Below, in pieces: positions 9,918 to 18,585 of a DNA stretch of 64,000 bases. This DNA is from Candidatus Hepatincola sp. Av (GTDB lineage: Bacteria > Pseudomonadota > Alphaproteobacteria > WRAU01 > Hepatincolaceae): contig CP068450.1 in the NCBI GenBank assembly GCA_023518375.1, positions 1,054,001 through 1,118,000 of the forward strand. Direction: 5' to 3'. A program made the translations under genes and the position numbers. Below the pieces are notes generated by a model. That model searched no databases. It was not told the origin of the DNA and saw only the letters and a list, made by a program, of their open reading frames with translations. Numbering within the stretch: the stretch's first letter is position 1; each line of letters starts with the position of its first letter.

Positions 9918-10118
9918 CCTAAACCTCATCACCTAAACTATGCCCATATTTTATTGCTACTACAATTTATTATACTTGTGTTTTCCACCTACCAACTTAA
10001 CACTAGGGCAAGCTATAAGAATAAATACAAGAAGTAATAGCAATAACAACAATGCTAAATATTTTAATGCCTTTAAGCAAATGGTTTCAAAGAATTTAGT
10101 TAGTAAATTGAGTTAGCT

Positions 10119-11261
10119 ATGCACTTGCCAATATTTGATTCCCCAAAAATTTCAGTTTATATCCATTGGGCTTTTTGTGAAAGCCTTTGCCCTTATTGCG
10201 ATTTTAATAGTTATGTGGCTACCCAGCCAATCTCACAAAAACAGTGGCTTATAGGTTATTTGAATGCTTTTAATATGCAAAAACCTTATTTTCAACACAA
10301 GCCTATTAAGTCTATTTTTTTTGGCGGAGGGACTCCATCTTTAATGGAGCCTGATACTATCTACCAACTAATTAATTACTGGGAGAACCATAATAAATCT
10401 TTAGGGATTAATAGCAAAATTCCAGAGGTTACTTTAGAAAGTAACCCCTCTACCTTTGAGGTTGCCAAGTTTGAAGAGTTTAAACAAGCCGGAGTTACTA
10501 GGCTATCAACGGGCGTCCAATCTTTTAACTCTAAAAATTTAGAGTTTCTTGGGCGTAAGCATAGTGTAGCAGAGGCTGTTTTTGCTTTAGAAAGATCCTG
10601 TGAAATTTTTCATAATACTAGCTTTGATTTAATTATGGGGCTACCACAACAATCTTTGAAGAACTTTCAAGAGGATTTAAAAGTCGCTTGTAGTTTAGCT
10701 AAATACCATGTGGCTATTTACCAATTAACTATTGAAAAAGGCACTTTGTTTTATAAACGAAAAATCCCAGAACTACCTGAAGATCTAGCCATTGAATTCT
10801 ACAATGAAGCTCTTGTTAGCTTGGAAAATGTAGGTTTAAAACAGTATGAAATTTCTAATTTTGCAGTAGCAGGTTATGAAAGTATTCATAATTTAAACTA
10901 TTGGTTAGGTGGTGAATATTTAGGCTTTGGTCCTAATGCTAGTGGTAGGGTATTTAATGAAGGTTGGTATGGTACTAAAGAATTTAAAAATCCTAAAGTA
11001 TGGTTAAGCAAAGCCTTAGCTAAAGAAAGCCTGTTGGTTGAGAATATTCCTATAACAAAGCAAGAAAGGTTTGAAGAAATAGTGCTAACCATACTACGTG
11101 TAAATAAAGCATTACCAGCATTCATTGTTAAGGAATTACCGCCCAGCAAAGTTACTAAATTAATAACTGAAAAATTATTGGCTTATCAGGGGGGTAACCT
11201 ATTCACAACCGCTAAAGGAAAACTCTGCTTAAACTATGTAATTCAAACTTTGTTAATATAA
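10119..11261 (+). CDS. hemW: radical SAM heme chaperone HemW
   Basis: Coproporphyrinogen-III-oxidase-like radical SAM protein, now known as a heme chaperone. The 4Fe-4S-binding cysteines C20, C24 and C27 lie in HWAFCESLCPYCDFN. The SAM-binding FFGGGTPSLM motif follows, then TRLSTGVQSFNSKNLEFLGRKH and the HemN C-terminal region (YEISNFAVAGYESIHNLNYWLGGEYLGFGPNASG). Length 380. It continues the rph-rdgB order after a 201-bp gap. In alphaproteobacteria an LpoA-like gene usually follows directly; here dinD and fic are inserted first. Confidence 0.95.
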   Translation: MHLPIFDSPKISVYIHWAFCESLCPYCDFNSYVATQPISQKQWLIGYLNAFNMQKPYFQHKPIKSIFFGGGTPSLMEPDTIYQLINYWENHNKSLGINSKIPEVTLESNPSTFEVAKFEEFKQAGVTRLSTGVQSFNSKNLEFLGRKHSVAEAVFALERSCEIFHNTSFDLIMGLPQQSLKNFQEDLKVACSLAKYHVAIYQLTIEKGTLFYKRKIPELPEDLAIEFYNEALVSLENVGLKQYEISNFAVAGYESIHNLNYWLGGEYLGFGPNASGRVFNEGWYGTKEFKNPKVWLSKALAKESLLVENIPITKQERFEEIVLTILRVNKALPAFIVKELPPSKVTKLITEKLLAYQGGNLFTTAKGKLCLNYVIQTLLI

Positions 11262-11488
11262 TTTTATAAGGTGAATTCAGTTATATAATCATTATAATTC
11301 AAGTAATTTGTAGAGCTTCTTATAAAATTGGTAATATTATACATTTTTTAGTATGATACACTTTTCACCAACTTATTTTCTATGGTTAGTTTAGCCTTGC
11401 TTTCTACTAGGCTAGTTTGTATGCTAAAAAAGCAACTATCTTATTATTTATAGAATTTACCTTTTTTATTTAGATAAACTACTATTTT

Positions 11489-12355
11489 TTATTCATTATC
11501 AGGAGATTGTATTTTAGTTTTAGCAATAGATTTAATATGTTTGTTCACTCTTCTTGCTACTTGTTTAATATCTTCGGCTGGTGGTAAATCTTCAGGTTTT
11601 ATTCCTGCTTCATTAATAAATAACTCTCTAATAGAATGGTTACTATTAATATGTTGTGTTGTTATTTTCTCTTCACCTTGTAGATTTTTTTCTTTAATTG
11701 CTATGTTAGAGATTTGTACAGCCAACTTCTTAGCGGTAATTAAGGCGGGGTCTAAAAAGTCTGCTAGTGGTCTATCTTTATATTTCTCTGGAATTCCTAA
11801 CTTTGTTTTCATATCTTTAGTGGCATTCCCTCCAAATAAGGCTTGGTCTCCCTTACCTCTTACTCTGGCAAAGCCTTTTTCATCTACTCCTCTTTGGTAT
11901 AGTTCTTCCGAAAATATTCTTTCGGCTTCTTTTAATTCTACTCTTTCTAGGATTCTTTCATAGTCGCTTTTTCTTTGCATTACTAGTTCAAAGTTTCTAG
12001 TTTGTGTAGCAAAATAGTTCTGGGCAAAGGCTATTTCTTCTTTTCTAGAATCTCCATTTTGGGCAGTTAAATAACAAGCATATCTAGTGAGTTTATAGTC
12101 TTTTATTTCTCTTTTGGCACCAGAGCCAACTTCAACCATTTTCCCAACGCCGAGAAAATGGTCTAAAACTATATTTTTATTGGTTTCACAACTTATCATG
12201 GCTTTTTTTATTACTTCTTCAAAGCGTTCCCATTTTTCATAACCTAAACGTTTCTGCAAATCTCTAGCAAAAATGAATTCAACTCCATTTTCATCTTTTT
12301 GCCAGATACTTTCTAAATATTCATAATTTTTCTTTAATAATTCTACATTTTCCAC
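11489..12355 (-). CDS. dinD: DNA damage-inducible protein D (DinD)
   Basis: Matches the DinD family by pattern recognition. The N-terminal part (residues ~15-110) resembles the BRO-N/KilA-type DNA-binding region (FIFARDLQKRLGYEKWERFEEVIKKAM). A helical segment follows with EIAFAQNYFATQTRNFE, then GVDEKGFARVRGKGDQALFGGNATKDMKTKLGIPE..RPLADFLDP, the most typical DinD stretch. E. coli DinD is a LexA-regulated inhibitor of RecA strand exchange. No clear LexA box was seen upstream. At 288 residues it seems complete. The gene lies convergent to hemW and divergent from fic, and with fic forms an insertion in a conserved housekeeping block. Confidence 0.85.
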   Translation of the reverse strand: MENVELLKKNYEYLESIWQKDENGVEFIFARDLQKRLGYEKWERFEEVIKKAMISCETNKNIVLDHFLGVGKMVEVGSGAKREIKDYKLTRYACYLTAQNGDSRKEEIAFAQNYFATQTRNFELVMQRKSDYERILERVELKEAERIFSEELYQRGVDEKGFARVRGKGDQALFGGNATKDMKTKLGIPEKYKDRPLADFLDPALITAKKLAVQISNIAIKEKNLQGEEKITTQHINSNHSIRELFINEAGIKPEDLPPAEDIKQVARRVNKHIKSIAKTKIQSPDNE

Positions 12356-12587
12356 TGTTTTCTTCCCTTAATTCTACTAATATAAATAAATTTAATCATT
12401 GATATATTTATAATATACTATAATTTTAGTAATTACCCACTAAATACAACCAATTTAATTGAATTATTGATAATCATTTTTTAATGGGGATTATATACTT
12501 AACCAACTAACAACTACAGGCATAGTAGCAAGATTATTTTGGATTTTTTATGAGTTGGTTGCTTTCCAAGATAACAGATAAATAACT
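12356..12587. other. intergenic part between dinD and the operator array
   Basis: This is the divergent region between dinD and fic, AT-rich and without a gene. The half-site array follows directly. The dinD promoter must lie here, but no clear LexA-type box was recognised. Confidence 0.4.
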
Positions 12588-12750
12588 CTAAGACCACTTT
12601 TCTTACAAAAAAAGTTCTTAGAATGAAATTAATAGTTGTAAGAACACAAAAAAGTTCTTATACTAAATTTAATCGTTTTAAGAACATCTTTTCGCTTAAA
12701 TGTGTTCTTAAAATGAAATTAATAGTTGTAAGAACACAAAAAAGTCCTTA
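12588..12750. promoter_or_regulatory. palindromic operator-like array upstream of fic
   Basis: Regularly spaced half-sites: GTTCTTA at 12614, 12654 and 12704 (GTCCTTA at 12744), alternating with the complement TAAGAAC at 12639, 12679 and 12729. Start-to-start distances are 25, 15, 25, 25, 25 and 15 bases. A 47-base unit (12614-12660) recurs at 12704-12750 with only two mismatches, and a degenerate copy lies between them. Weaker half-sites occur at 12589 and 12599. The array ends 9 bases before the fic ATG, so a bound protein would block promoter or ribosome access. The Fic protein has a C-terminal winged-helix-like region and could be the binder (inference). Confidence 0.6.
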
Positions 12751-12759
12751 GAGGTGCTT

Positions 12760-13899
12760 ATGAATAATAGCGGAGAGTTCAAAATATTTAACAAATATAA
12801 AGTATTTGCTCCTAATTTATTATCAAACTTAACACTTGAACTAACTAATGATATTTCTATACAGTTAGAAAAGTCTGCGTTAGCTTTAGCAAAAGTAAGT
12901 AAGATTCATTATTTAATACCTCATGTTGATCTATTGCTTGCGAAATACCAAATTAAGGAAGCATTACTATCTTCCCAAATAGAAGGCACACAATCAACTT
13001 TATCAGAAGTATTAGAATATGAGTCTAGTACCCAAGATAAATTAAATAGTAGTAAAGATATTAAGGAAGTTATAAATTATAATCATGCTTTACAGTTTGG
13101 TATAAATAAGCTACCAACACTTCCGCTAGCTACAAGACTTATAAAATCTATCCATGAAATTTTAATGGAAGAAGTTAGAGGAGGAGAAATAAATAAAACT
13201 CCAGGTGAGTTTAGAACCTCACAAAATTGGATAGGAGGTAGTAGCCCTAGTAATTCACATTTTAATCCACCTCTTTATCAAGAAGTTAATAGTTTAATGA
13301 GTGATTTAGATAATTTTATGAATAATTCCGAATCAAAATTTCCTACGCTAATTAATGCTGCATTAATACATTACCAATTTGAAACTATTCACCCTTTTTT
13401 AGATGGTAATGGAAGAGTAGGACGGATACTTATTATATTGTACTTAGTTAATAAGAAAATGTTAGATAAACCTAATTTATATATAAGTTTATATTTTAAA
13501 CATAATAAATTAGCATATTATGAATCTTTAATGAAAGTTAGAACAAGTGGTGATTATAATCAATGGTTATTATTTTTTCTAAAAGGGATTGAGGAAGTAT
13601 CTGAAGCAATTATAAGAAATGCTGAGAAAGTAAATAATTTAATGGCTAGTGATAATAAAAAAATAAAAACTATAACTACACGTACTAATAATTATAGAAA
13701 ACTATATGAATATCTTTTACAATTTCCTTATATTTCTAACAAAAATAAAGTGTCCGTAGAGTTAGAAATATCAAAAACTCTTATAAATAAGATAATTAAA
13801 AAATTTGAAGAGCTTGGAATTTTGCACACTGATACTAATAAAAAACGGTATAAGCAGTATTATTATAAAAATTATATTGATATATTGGTGCAAGAGTAG
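12760..13899 (+). CDS. Fic family protein (AMPylase-type) with C-terminal winged helix
   Basis: Fic enzymes transfer AMP or related nucleotidyl groups to protein hydroxyls. The Fic core motif HPFLDGNGRVGR (HxFxDGNGRxxR) is at about residues 211-222. An N-terminal inhibitory helix motif SSQIEGT lies near residue 71, as in self-inhibited class II Fic proteins (S/TxxxE/N). The Fic_N region EALLSSQIEGTQSTLSEVL is classic. The last ~70 residues (ISNKNKVSVELEISKTLIN..) look like a winged helix-turn-helix. The ATG at 12760 has GAGG five bases upstream; a GTG at 12754 is an alternative. It is flanked by dinD and the palindromic array. Targets are unknown. Confidence 0.9.
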   Translation: MNNSGEFKIFNKYKVFAPNLLSNLTLELTNDISIQLEKSALALAKVSKIHYLIPHVDLLLAKYQIKEALLSSQIEGTQSTLSEVLEYESSTQDKLNSSKDIKEVINYNHALQFGINKLPTLPLATRLIKSIHEILMEEVRGGEINKTPGEFRTSQNWIGGSSPSNSHFNPPLYQEVNSLMSDLDNFMNNSESKFPTLINAALIHYQFETIHPFLDGNGRVGRILIILYLVNKKMLDKPNLYISLYFKHNKLAYYESLMKVRTSGDYNQWLLFFLKGIEEVSEAIIRNAEKVNNLMASDNKKIKTITTRTNNYRKLYEYLLQFPYISNKNKVSVELEISKTLINKIIKKFEELGILHTDTNKKRYKQYYYKNYIDILVQE

Positions 13900-13914
13900 A
13901 ATAATAATATAAGG

Positions 13915-13940
13915 AGTAAAGGAGGTAATGATTCCTTACT
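13915..13940. terminator. possible hairpin between convergent fic and lpoA-like genes
   Basis: AGTAAAGGA (13915) can pair with TCCTTACT (13933) with a one-base bulge, in the 44-bp gap between two convergent genes. No strong T-run follows, so this is a weak call. Confidence 0.3.
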
Positions 13941-13943
13941 TTC

Positions 13944-15239
13944 CTACTTTTGCTGTTCTTCCTCTAGGGTTGATAGCACCTCAATATAAGAGCTAATAGT
14001 AGTAATATCCTTAGTAGGTAAGGTAGTTACAGGTTTAATGCTAAAGTGGGAGATCTGTTTGACTGCCATATCTTTAACTTTAATGTTATTTTGATTCATA
14101 TAAAAAGATGAAAGCACCCCATTAATAGTTTTCGTATTACCAAATTGATTTTTCGCTAAGTCAATTACGGTATTACCATCTGGATCTTGGTAGACTGAGG
14201 CACTAGCTAGCATAAAAGCATCGTAAATAGTGTAGCTTAGCTTACTAGGAGGCGTTTGATAGTAAGCTACATATTCTTTGTAGAAACTAGTATCAACAGG
14301 CGAGGTTACATCTGTTACATAGTAAGCATTTTGCAGAATTTCATTAGATATTACTAAATTAGACTCCCACAAACTATTACCAATAATAGTTAGATCTTGG
14401 TAAGCTAAGTCTATTAAAGGAAAATGAGAAGCTACCACCGCTAAACGTCTGCCTTCATCGGCTATGATAAGAGTATCAAAGTTAAGTTTAGGTTTAGGTG
14501 GTTCAGTAATTATATTACCTTGTTCATCTTGAATAACTTCATGGTTCTTTAAGGCTTTTTGAGTTTTTTGATATTTTATCCGTTCCCCATAAGGAATTAG
14601 CCGATTAAGTTCATAAGTTAAATTAGCTCTTTTCGGGGAATAACGTACTACTCTAACTAATTCTAAATTGTTGTTAGCTAAACTAGCTTTTAGAAAAGCA
14701 ACGGATAAATCCCCATAAGCGTTTTGTGGAGCCAACACCGCTACCCTTTTGCTACCTTGTTTTTTAGCATAAGCAACTTCGGCTTCAATATCATAAAATG
14801 GTGAATTTGTTACCATAAAAATATTATTATAGTTTTGTAACAAACGGATATCATTAGAAAGAGTAAAAACAGGAATACCTTTATTTTCAGCCATTGGGGC
14901 TATGCTAGCTGTAGTTTTAGCAAACATAGGACCAATTACAATTTGGGCGTTATCGGCAATAGCTTGTTTCATTTGTTTTTTAGCTTCAGTTACCGAGCCT
15001 TTAGTATCGTATACTTTAATAATAATGTTCTTATTAAGATGATGTTTATTCGCAAGTTCTATGGTGTGTAATAAAGAAGTTGCTAGTTCTTGGTTAGAAC
15101 CGCTAATAGGTAGCAGCACGGCAATCACAGCTTTGCTATTATCTTGGGGAGATGTGTTAAGGGTATCAAAAACTGAAGAACAACTGGCTAAAAGACCAAG
15201 AAAAACTAACAGAATAAAATTTTTCAAAGTTTGTAACAT
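13944..15239 (-). CDS. LpoA-like periplasmic lipoprotein (penicillin-binding protein activator)
   Basis: Lipoprotein signal peptide with lipobox at the start (FLGLLASCSS), so the mature protein is membrane-anchored in the periplasm. The rest is a type-1 periplasmic binding fold: IAVLLPISGSNQELATSLLH, QAIADNAQIVIGPMFAKTTASIAP, and VPVFTLSNDI-like segments. This family, upstream of and divergent from rsmI, is annotated in many alphaproteobacteria as a penicillin-binding protein activator (LpoA-like). Here it is likewise divergent from rsmI with a 56-bp gap. Length 431. Direct activation of a peptidoglycan synthase is inferred from context only; a branched-chain amino-acid-binding-protein-like role is the alternative. 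Confidence 0.8.
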   Translation of the reverse strand: MLQTLKNFILLVFLGLLASCSSVFDTLNTSPQDNSKAVIAVLLPISGSNQELATSLLHTIELANKHHLNKNIIIKVYDTKGSVTEAKKQMKQAIADNAQIVIGPMFAKTTASIAPMAENKGIPVFTLSNDIRLLQNYNNIFMVTNSPFYDIEAEVAYAKKQGSKRVAVLAPQNAYGDLSVAFLKASLANNNLELVRVVRYSPKRANLTYELNRLIPYGERIKYQKTQKALKNHEVIQDEQGNIITEPPKPKLNFDTLIIADEGRRLAVVASHFPLIDLAYQDLTIIGNSLWESNLVISNEILQNAYYVTDVTSPVDTSFYKEYVAYYQTPPSKLSYTIYDAFMLASASVYQDPDGNTVIDLAKNQFGNTKTINGVLSSFYMNQNNIKVKDMAVKQISHFSIKPVTTLPTKDITTISSYIEVLSTLEEEQQK

Positions 15240-15295
15240 AAAGGTATCCGTACTATAATTAAATTATTAGCAATTATAACATAAATAATCTAAAA

Positions 15296-16132
15296 ATGAA
15301 TACTCAAGCTACTTTATATATTGTTGCTACTCCTATTGGTAATTTAGAAGATATCACCTTAAGAGCCATTAAAACTTTACAAGGAGCAGAGTTAATTTTA
15401 TGTGAAGATAAGCGAGTTAGCAGTGTTTTGCTAAAACATTTAGGGATTCGTAAACCATTAGTTAGCTACCATTTGCATAATGAAAAGAGTAAACTAGCCG
15501 ATACCATTAATTTAATTTTACAGCATAAAGAGGTAGCCTTAATTTCCGATGCAGGTACTCCTTTAATTTCTGACCCTGGTTATTTATTAATTAAAGAATG
15601 TGCCAAGCATAATATTGCTCTAACACCAATTCCAGGAGCTTGCTCGTTGGTTGCGGCTTTGTCAGTAGCCGGTATTCCGGTTAATCAGTTTATATTTTTA
15701 GGTTTTTTAGATAAGTCTGTCAGTAAACAAGAGAAAATCTTACAACGTTATAGTATAGAAGGTGCTACTATTGTGTTTTTTGAATCACCTAACCGCCTTG
15801 TGAATACTTTAAAGAATTTAAGTAAAATTTATGGTAGTAGCCAAGAAGTAGTAGTAGCTAAAGAATTAACTAAAATGTTTGAAGAAATTAAAAGGGATTC
15901 CCTCACCAATTTATTACAATACTACCAAGATACGCCTCCTAAGGGCGAATTCATTGTGTTAATTCATCCTAAAACTAATTATGAAATTAGCCAAGACGAT
16001 TTAATTATTCAAATTAAACATGGCATAGAAAATACTTCACCTAGTTTATTAGCTAAGCAATTAGCTAAAAAATATAATATTAATAAAAATACTGTTTACG
16101 ATGAAATTCTTAAAATTAAAAACCTCCTATAG
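15296..16132 (+). CDS. rsmI: 16S rRNA (cytidine1402-2'-O)-methyltransferase RsmI
   Basis: Methylates the 2'-OH of C1402 in the ribosomal P site. Tetrapyrrole-methylase fold signatures: LYIVATPIGNLEDITLRAIKTL, ILCEDKRVS, ISDAGTPLISDPGYLLI, TPIPGACSLVAALSVAG, FFESPNRL. Length 278 is typical. Its 3' end overlaps yraN by 32 bp, indicating coupled expression of rsmI-yraN-gshB, the conserved proteobacterial order. Confidence 0.97.
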   Translation: MNTQATLYIVATPIGNLEDITLRAIKTLQGAELILCEDKRVSSVLLKHLGIRKPLVSYHLHNEKSKLADTINLILQHKEVALISDAGTPLISDPGYLLIKECAKHNIALTPIPGACSLVAALSVAGIPVNQFIFLGFLDKSVSKQEKILQRYSIEGATIVFFESPNRLVNTLKNLSKIYGSSQEVVVAKELTKMFEEIKRDSLTNLLQYYQDTPPKGEFIVLIHPKTNYEISQDDLIIQIKHGIENTSPSLLAKQLAKKYNINKNTVYDEILKIKNLL

Positions 16133-16466
16133 TATTGGGCAAAGTGCCGAGAAAAAAGCCATCAAGTTTTTAAATAAAGCTAATTGGCAAATCCTAGAGC
16201 ATAATTTTAAAACAGCCTTAGGGGAAATAGATATTATTGCTAGTAAAAATAATGTGTTAGTAGCCTTTGAGGTAAAGTGTCGTAATGATGCCCATACTTT
16301 GCCCCATTGTATTTCGGTTAAGCAACAATTAAGAATAGAACAAGCTTTATTATTGTATTTACAAAGGAATCCACAATTTGCAAATTATAATATAAGGTTT
16401 GATGCTATTTTGATTTATCATAATAGCATGCAACACATTGAAAGTGCATGGTTAGCAAAGGAGTAA
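16101..16466 (+). CDS. yraN: YraN family (UPF0102) endonuclease-like protein
   Basis: Small restriction-endonuclease-like fold protein of unknown precise role, proposed to act on DNA. The family signatures GQSAEKKAIKFL, GEIDIIASKNNVLVAFEVKCR (catalytic-type E..D..ExK) and FDAILI are present in 121 residues. It overlaps rsmI by 32 bp at its start and touches the gshB ORF at its end, where AAAGGAG inside its last codons serves gshB. Confidence 0.92.
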   Translation: MKFLKLKTSYSIGQSAEKKAIKFLNKANWQILEHNFKTALGEIDIIASKNNVLVAFEVKCRNDAHTLPHCISVKQQLRIEQALLLYLQRNPQFANYNIRFDAILIYHNSMQHIESAWLAKE

Positions 16467-16471
16467 CAAAC

Positions 16472-17416
16472 ATGAAAGTAGCTTTTCAAATAGATGAATT
16501 AGAAAAAATTAATTTTGCCAATGATTCCAGTGTCATGCTAATAATTGAGGCTTTTACAAGAGGTTATGAGGTTTCTATTTACCACCCTAATTCTTTAAGT
16601 ATTTATGAGAATAATGTTTTTGCCGATATGGTAATCCTAACAGATATTCAAGACCCCACAACTAACAAAACTCCTTTTGTGCATAGCTTACCTGCTAAAA
16701 CTTTGTTACAAGATATGGATATTATCTTTTTACGGCAAGACCCACCTTTTGATATGGCATATATCACCTCTACTTTTTTATTGGAAAAGGTAATGGATAA
16801 AGTAAAAGTTATTAATAACCCTGTTAGTGTGCGTAATGCCCCTGAAAAGTTGTTAGTTACTAATTTTTCTCATCTTATGCCTAGCACTTTAATTACTAGG
16901 AACGAGGTAGAAATTCATGAATTTTTAAATAAGCATCAACAATGTGTAATTAAACCTTTATATGGCAACGCCGGAGCCGACGTTTTCTTTTTAAAAAAGA
17001 ACGACTTTAATGTAGGTGCTATTATTAACTATTTTCTTTTTACCTTTAAAGAACAGTTTATTATTCAAGAGTTTTTACCTAAGGTACATTTAGGTGATAA
17101 ACGTTTAATTTTAATTAACGGTGAATATGCTGGCGGAATTAATAGGGTGCCTCAACCTAATGATATTCGTTCTAACATGGCAGTTGGTGGCGTTGCTACC
17201 GGCTTTGAAAAATTAAGCCCTAAAGAAGAAGAAATTTGTAAAACCATTGGTGGTACTTTAAAGGATTTAGGTTTATTTTTTGTAGGAATTGATGTAATAG
17301 ACGGCTACCTTACCGAAATTAATGTAACCTCACCAACAGGTCTGCGAGCTATCCAGAATTTTTATAACCTTAATTTAGCTACCACCATGTTTGATTTATT
17401 AGAAGAGGTATTTTAG
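16472..17416 (+). CDS. gshB: glutathione synthetase
   Basis: ATP-grasp ligase joining gamma-glutamylcysteine and glycine. Motifs: MKVAFQIDELEKINFANDSS at the start, FLRQDPPFDMAYI, VIKPLYGNAGADVF (ATP-grasp), VHLGDKRLILINGEYAGGINRVP, and GIDVIDGYLTEINVTSPTG. The ATG at 16472 has AAAGGAG eight bases upstream and aligns with family N-termini. A longer frame from 16448 lacks such support. It closes the rsmI-yraN-gshB operon. Together with gloB in this window it implies glutathione-based detoxification. Confidence 0.96.
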   Translation: MKVAFQIDELEKINFANDSSVMLIIEAFTRGYEVSIYHPNSLSIYENNVFADMVILTDIQDPTTNKTPFVHSLPAKTLLQDMDIIFLRQDPPFDMAYITSTFLLEKVMDKVKVINNPVSVRNAPEKLLVTNFSHLMPSTLITRNEVEIHEFLNKHQQCVIKPLYGNAGADVFFLKKNDFNVGAIINYFLFTFKEQFIIQEFLPKVHLGDKRLILINGEYAGGINRVPQPNDIRSNMAVGGVATGFEKLSPKEEEICKTIGGTLKDLGLFFVGIDVIDGYLTEINVTSPTGLRAIQNFYNLNLATTMFDLLEEVF

Positions 17417-17513
17417 AAGATATATAACTACCACAATTATTAACCAATATGTTTAATCTGTTAGAAGATTATAACCTGCAACCTCTACTAACATCATAGG
17501 TTAGATGGTTAAG

Positions 17514-18470
17514 TTATTTTTTAATAAATTCAAAATACTTATTATCTAACTTTTCTAAACTTAGGTATTTTTTATTTTGTTTTGATAATTCTAAAAATTG
17601 TTTATAGAATTCAGCAATATAATCATTTTTTGCTAAAACTATTTCAACAAAATGTTTAATTAGTAAAAAATAAGGTAGATAAGTCTCTTCATAGTTTTTC
17701 CTAATAGGAGTATCGTACAAAGATGAAAGAATACCAATAGTTGTACTCTTTGGAAAAGATTTTCTATTTAAAATAATATCATGATGAGCAACTAAATTTC
17801 TTATTATTTTCAATTCGCTTAAGCAATCTAAAAAAGGATTTATATTATTTAATTTAAAAAATTTACAGATAATCAGTTTTTGCTCTTGAGAGCTATAATA
17901 CTTATAAATATTGATTGTTTGACCAAAAGTAAGCGTTTCTACAGCTATCCATATTGGAGGATAACAACTACATTTATTATAAGGTTTTCCACTCTTACAT
18001 TCTTTCTTTTTATCATGTTTTTCAGCAAAATATTTAATATGGGTATTATCTAAATTCTTAATAGAGGTCTTAATACTTGGTAAAAATGTATTTTTAAACC
18101 ATTCCTTAGTTTTTTCATTTTTAGGTAATTGAAAATTTGAATTTTGGTAATAAAAATATGGGGAATTCTCTGAAAAATAGTGCATAACTTGTGTTTTAAT
18201 AGCAACTTCAATATATTGCAGTAATGTATACAAATACATTTTATAGATATTATCAATATGGTATAAATTAGCAAGGTTTTTAAAGGTTGTATTTGATTTA
18301 TATGTTTCTTTATTTTCTAAAACAAAAGGAAATCTATACGAGGTTAATCTGTAGTAAGAAATAGTTTGTAGAGTATGGATAGCTTCAGTTTTTAATGGAA
18401 TTTCTAACCCTCTTTTTTGTAAAAGTTGGATTTGCTCTTCAAAAGTTTTATGAGTCTTCTTCCTAGACAT
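17514..18470 (-). CDS. Abi_2 (AbiF/AbiD) family HEPN protein, probable RNase toxin
   Basis: Abortive-infection family protein. The N-terminus (TFEEQIQLLQKRGLEI..., then ISYYRLTSYRFPF) is the classic Abi_2 start. The HEPN catalytic motif R-x4-H is at R224-H229 in IRNLVAHHD. A Cys-rich insert (ECKSGKPYNKCSCYPP) precedes PIWIAVETLTFGQTINIYK, another family hallmark. Length 318 is complete. HEPN Abi proteins cut RNA and can cause growth arrest on phage infection. An apparent small-RNA gene with promoter and terminator lies immediately upstream, so this looks like an RNA-antitoxin/toxin pair. It sits after gshB, at the edge of a housekeeping block. Confidence 0.9.
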   Translation of the reverse strand: MSRKKTHKTFEEQIQLLQKRGLEIPLKTEAIHTLQTISYYRLTSYRFPFVLENKETYKSNTTFKNLANLYHIDNIYKMYLYTLLQYIEVAIKTQVMHYFSENSPYFYYQNSNFQLPKNEKTKEWFKNTFLPSIKTSIKNLDNTHIKYFAEKHDKKKECKSGKPYNKCSCYPPIWIAVETLTFGQTINIYKYYSSQEQKLIICKFFKLNNINPFLDCLSELKIIRNLVAHHDIILNRKSFPKSTTIGILSSLYDTPIRKNYEETYLPYFLLIKHFVEIVLAKNDYIAEFYKQFLELSKQNKKYLSLEKLDNKYFEFIKK

Positions 18471-18489
18471 AGTCTTATTCTTACTTTAT

Positions 18490-18551
18490 AAAAAAGGGAG
18501 GTAATTAATTACCTCCCTTTTATGTACACGTACACCAGAGATCCTGGATTA
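18490..18551 (-). ncRNA. candidate AbiF-associated small RNA (antitoxin-like)
   Basis: A short transcription unit can be read directly upstream of the Abi gene. The promoter TTGTAA-N17-TATAAT has its -10 at 18557-18562. Transcription should start near 18550. The ~60-nt RNA would form a CCAG-loop-CTGG hairpin, a TGTAC/GTACA hairpin, and then a strong terminator stem. It ends 19 bases before the Abi ATG. Established knowledge: AbiF/Abi_2 genes are often preceded by a conserved structured RNA (I recall an Rfam abiF motif), and such HEPN-RNA pairs have been proposed as relatives of Cas13. Membership in that family was not tested here. Confidence 0.6.
18492..18521 (-). terminator. intrinsic terminator between small RNA and Abi gene
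   Basis: A 30-base perfect palindrome: GGGAGGTAATT pairs with AATTACCTCCC, flanked by A4/T4. On the minus strand the stem is followed by T6. Placed between the RNA and the toxin start codon, it should let mostly short RNA be made, with limited read-through into the Abi gene, as in type III toxin-antitoxin loci. Confidence 0.75.
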
Positions 18552-18556
18552 CTTAT

Positions 18557-18585
18557 ATTATAACACAAATTTATAAAAATTACAA
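18557..18585 (-). promoter_or_regulatory. sigma-70-type promoter for the Abi-linked RNA
   Basis: On the minus strand TTGTAA, 17 bases, then TATAAT. Spacing and the perfect -10 hexamer are unusually good for this AT-rich DNA. Confidence 0.6.
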
